A stretch of DNA of 23,224 nt from Bacillota bacterium (GTDB taxonomy: Bacteria; Bacillota; Negativicutes; Sporomusales; Sporomusaceae). This document shows positions 22,478 through 23,224 of the stretch, piece after piece. The position numbers were made by a program, and so were the translations under genes. The notes under the pieces were generated by a model that did not search any database, had not been told where the DNA came from, and saw nothing but the letters and a program-made list of their open reading frames with translations. The stretch is from positions 1 through 23,224 of the forward strand of contig JAEZVB010000127.1 of the NCBI GenBank assembly GCA_023443285.1, read 5' to 3'. Each line of letters starts with the position of its first letter. The stretch's first letter is position 1.

Positions 22478-23218
22478 CTACACCTTACCTACGTCATTAA
22501 CGACTTTGTTAAGGAGTTCATCATGTGTTTGCACAGTTTTGGAATTTAGTTCATAAGCACGATAGCCACTTATAAGATTAACCATTTCAGATACAATATT
22601 GACATTGGATTGCTCCAAATATCCCTGTTCTACCTTACTGGTTGTTGAAGCAGTTCCATTATCCGGCGCACGAAATAAACTCGAACCTTCCTTTAACAGT
22701 TCGCGTTCATTGGCAAACTCAATTACTCTAAATGTTTCGACGTTTGCCCCATCAATCGATATTTGGCCGTTATTATTGACATTGATGGAACCGTCAGGCA
22801 GTTGAATCGGTCCATTTGTACCAAGTACCTGATAGCCGTCGTTAGTTACCAGTTGTCCCTGCGCGTTACGGGTAAATGTGCCATTTTTGGTATAGCGTAT
22901 TCCCGCTGGTGTTTGAACCGCAAAATACCCTCGGCCTTCGATTGCAAAGTCCAGTTGATTACCGGTAGAACGCATAGAGCTGGTATCATGAATAGTAGCA
23001 ATTTCATCAATCAAAGTTCCTACGCCTAGTGAACCAATCACTGGCGCCTCCGGCCCGTCATTTATCCGTTGGATCAACAGGCTGGCAAAATCTTTGGATA
23101 TCGCTACATCTTTTTTATAACCAGCCGTATTACCATTGGCAAGGTTATTGGCGATGGTATCGGCTCTGGTGGTTTCTGCAAGCATGCCAGAAGCTGCTGT
23201 ATAAATACCCCGAATCAA
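22478..23218 (-). CDS. flgF: FlgF-type flagellar proximal rod protein
   Basis: The 246-residue product starts at a TTG (23218) that gives MIRGIYTAASGML, the normal FlgF/FlgG N-terminus. Only six bases lie upstream in the window, so the ribosome site cannot be seen. It has NNLANGNTAGYKKD (24-37), the DFAIEGRGYFAVQTPAG core and the C-terminal motif SNVNIVSEMVNLISGYRAYE, LNSKTVQTHDELL. Length matches FlgF (about 250), and its position before flgG supports FlgF over FlgG. It builds the proximal rod. Firmicutes annotation sometimes uses flhO for this protein. Confidence 0.93.
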   Translation of the reverse strand: MIRGIYTAASGMLAETTRADTIANNLANGNTAGYKKDVAISKDFASLLIQRINDGPEAPVIGSLGVGTLIDEIATIHDTSSMRSTGNQLDFAIEGRGYFAVQTPAGIRYTKNGTFTRNAQGQLVTNDGYQVLGTNGPIQLPDGSINVNNNGQISIDGANVETFRVIEFANERELLKEGSSLFRAPDNGTASTTSKVEQGYLEQSNVNIVSEMVNLISGYRAYELNSKTVQTHDELLNKVVNDVGKV

Positions 23219-23224
23219 TAGTAT

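Noticed and set aside
1..23224. tRNA, rRNA, CRISPR arrays, insertion sequences or prophage genes
   Set aside because: No spaced repeats, transposase-like frames or structural RNA signatures were seen; gene spacing is compact and composition looks even.

Overview
All supported genes in this window lie on the minus strand, so the description runs from the right edge to the left. The window suggests a motile, diderm member of the Firmicutes (Negativicutes, probably near Sporomusa or Pelosinus). It combines outer-membrane machinery (BamA, TamB, TolC, Skp/OmpH, and an Mla system whose MlaD carries its own C-terminal strand-rich domain) with L-ring and P-ring flagellar genes, which are needed only where an outer membrane exists. 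It also carries Gram-positive-style Shine-Dalgarno sites and near-perfect sigma-A promoters. The taxonomic call is inference from gene content.

Region 1 (about 23224-18254) is a flagellar rod and ring operon in the order flgF, flgG, flgA, flgH, flgI, flgJ. It encodes the proximal and distal rod proteins, the P-ring chaperone, the L ring, the P ring and a rod-binding FlgJ without a muramidase domain. It ends in a long hairpin that includes the flgJ stop codon.

Region 2 (18170-14458) is an envelope block. It holds an AMIN plus phosphodiester-glycosidase protein, then a strong promoter driving a small exported barrel-sandwich (lipoyl-like) protein and a secreted SpoIVB-type S55 peptidase. A clear intrinsic terminator closes it.

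Region 3 (14336-9980) is lipid transport and efflux: mlaE, mlaF, mlaD, then a TolC-type channel with its own consensus promoter and terminator.

Region 4 (9894-1) is outer-membrane biogenesis: tamB, a sigma-70-family sigma factor whose ribosome site overlaps the tamB stop, a single-pass membrane protein of unknown function, bamA, an unrecognised protein with three POTRA-like modules and a short strand-rich C-terminus, ompH from its own promoter, and a second Skp-like gene encoding a lipoprotein that runs off the left edge.

The genes together cover building, supplying and crossing the outer membrane. BamA inserts barrels, Skp-like chaperones escort them, TamB and MlaEFD are likely lipid conduits, TolC is the export channel and FlgH/FlgI let the flagellar rod pass. 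The two most interesting points are the triple-module protein beside bamA, which may start at an ATA codon, and the sigma factor plus membrane protein embedded in the tamB-bamA run, which could be a diderm-Firmicute counterpart of an envelope-stress sigma/anti-sigma pair.
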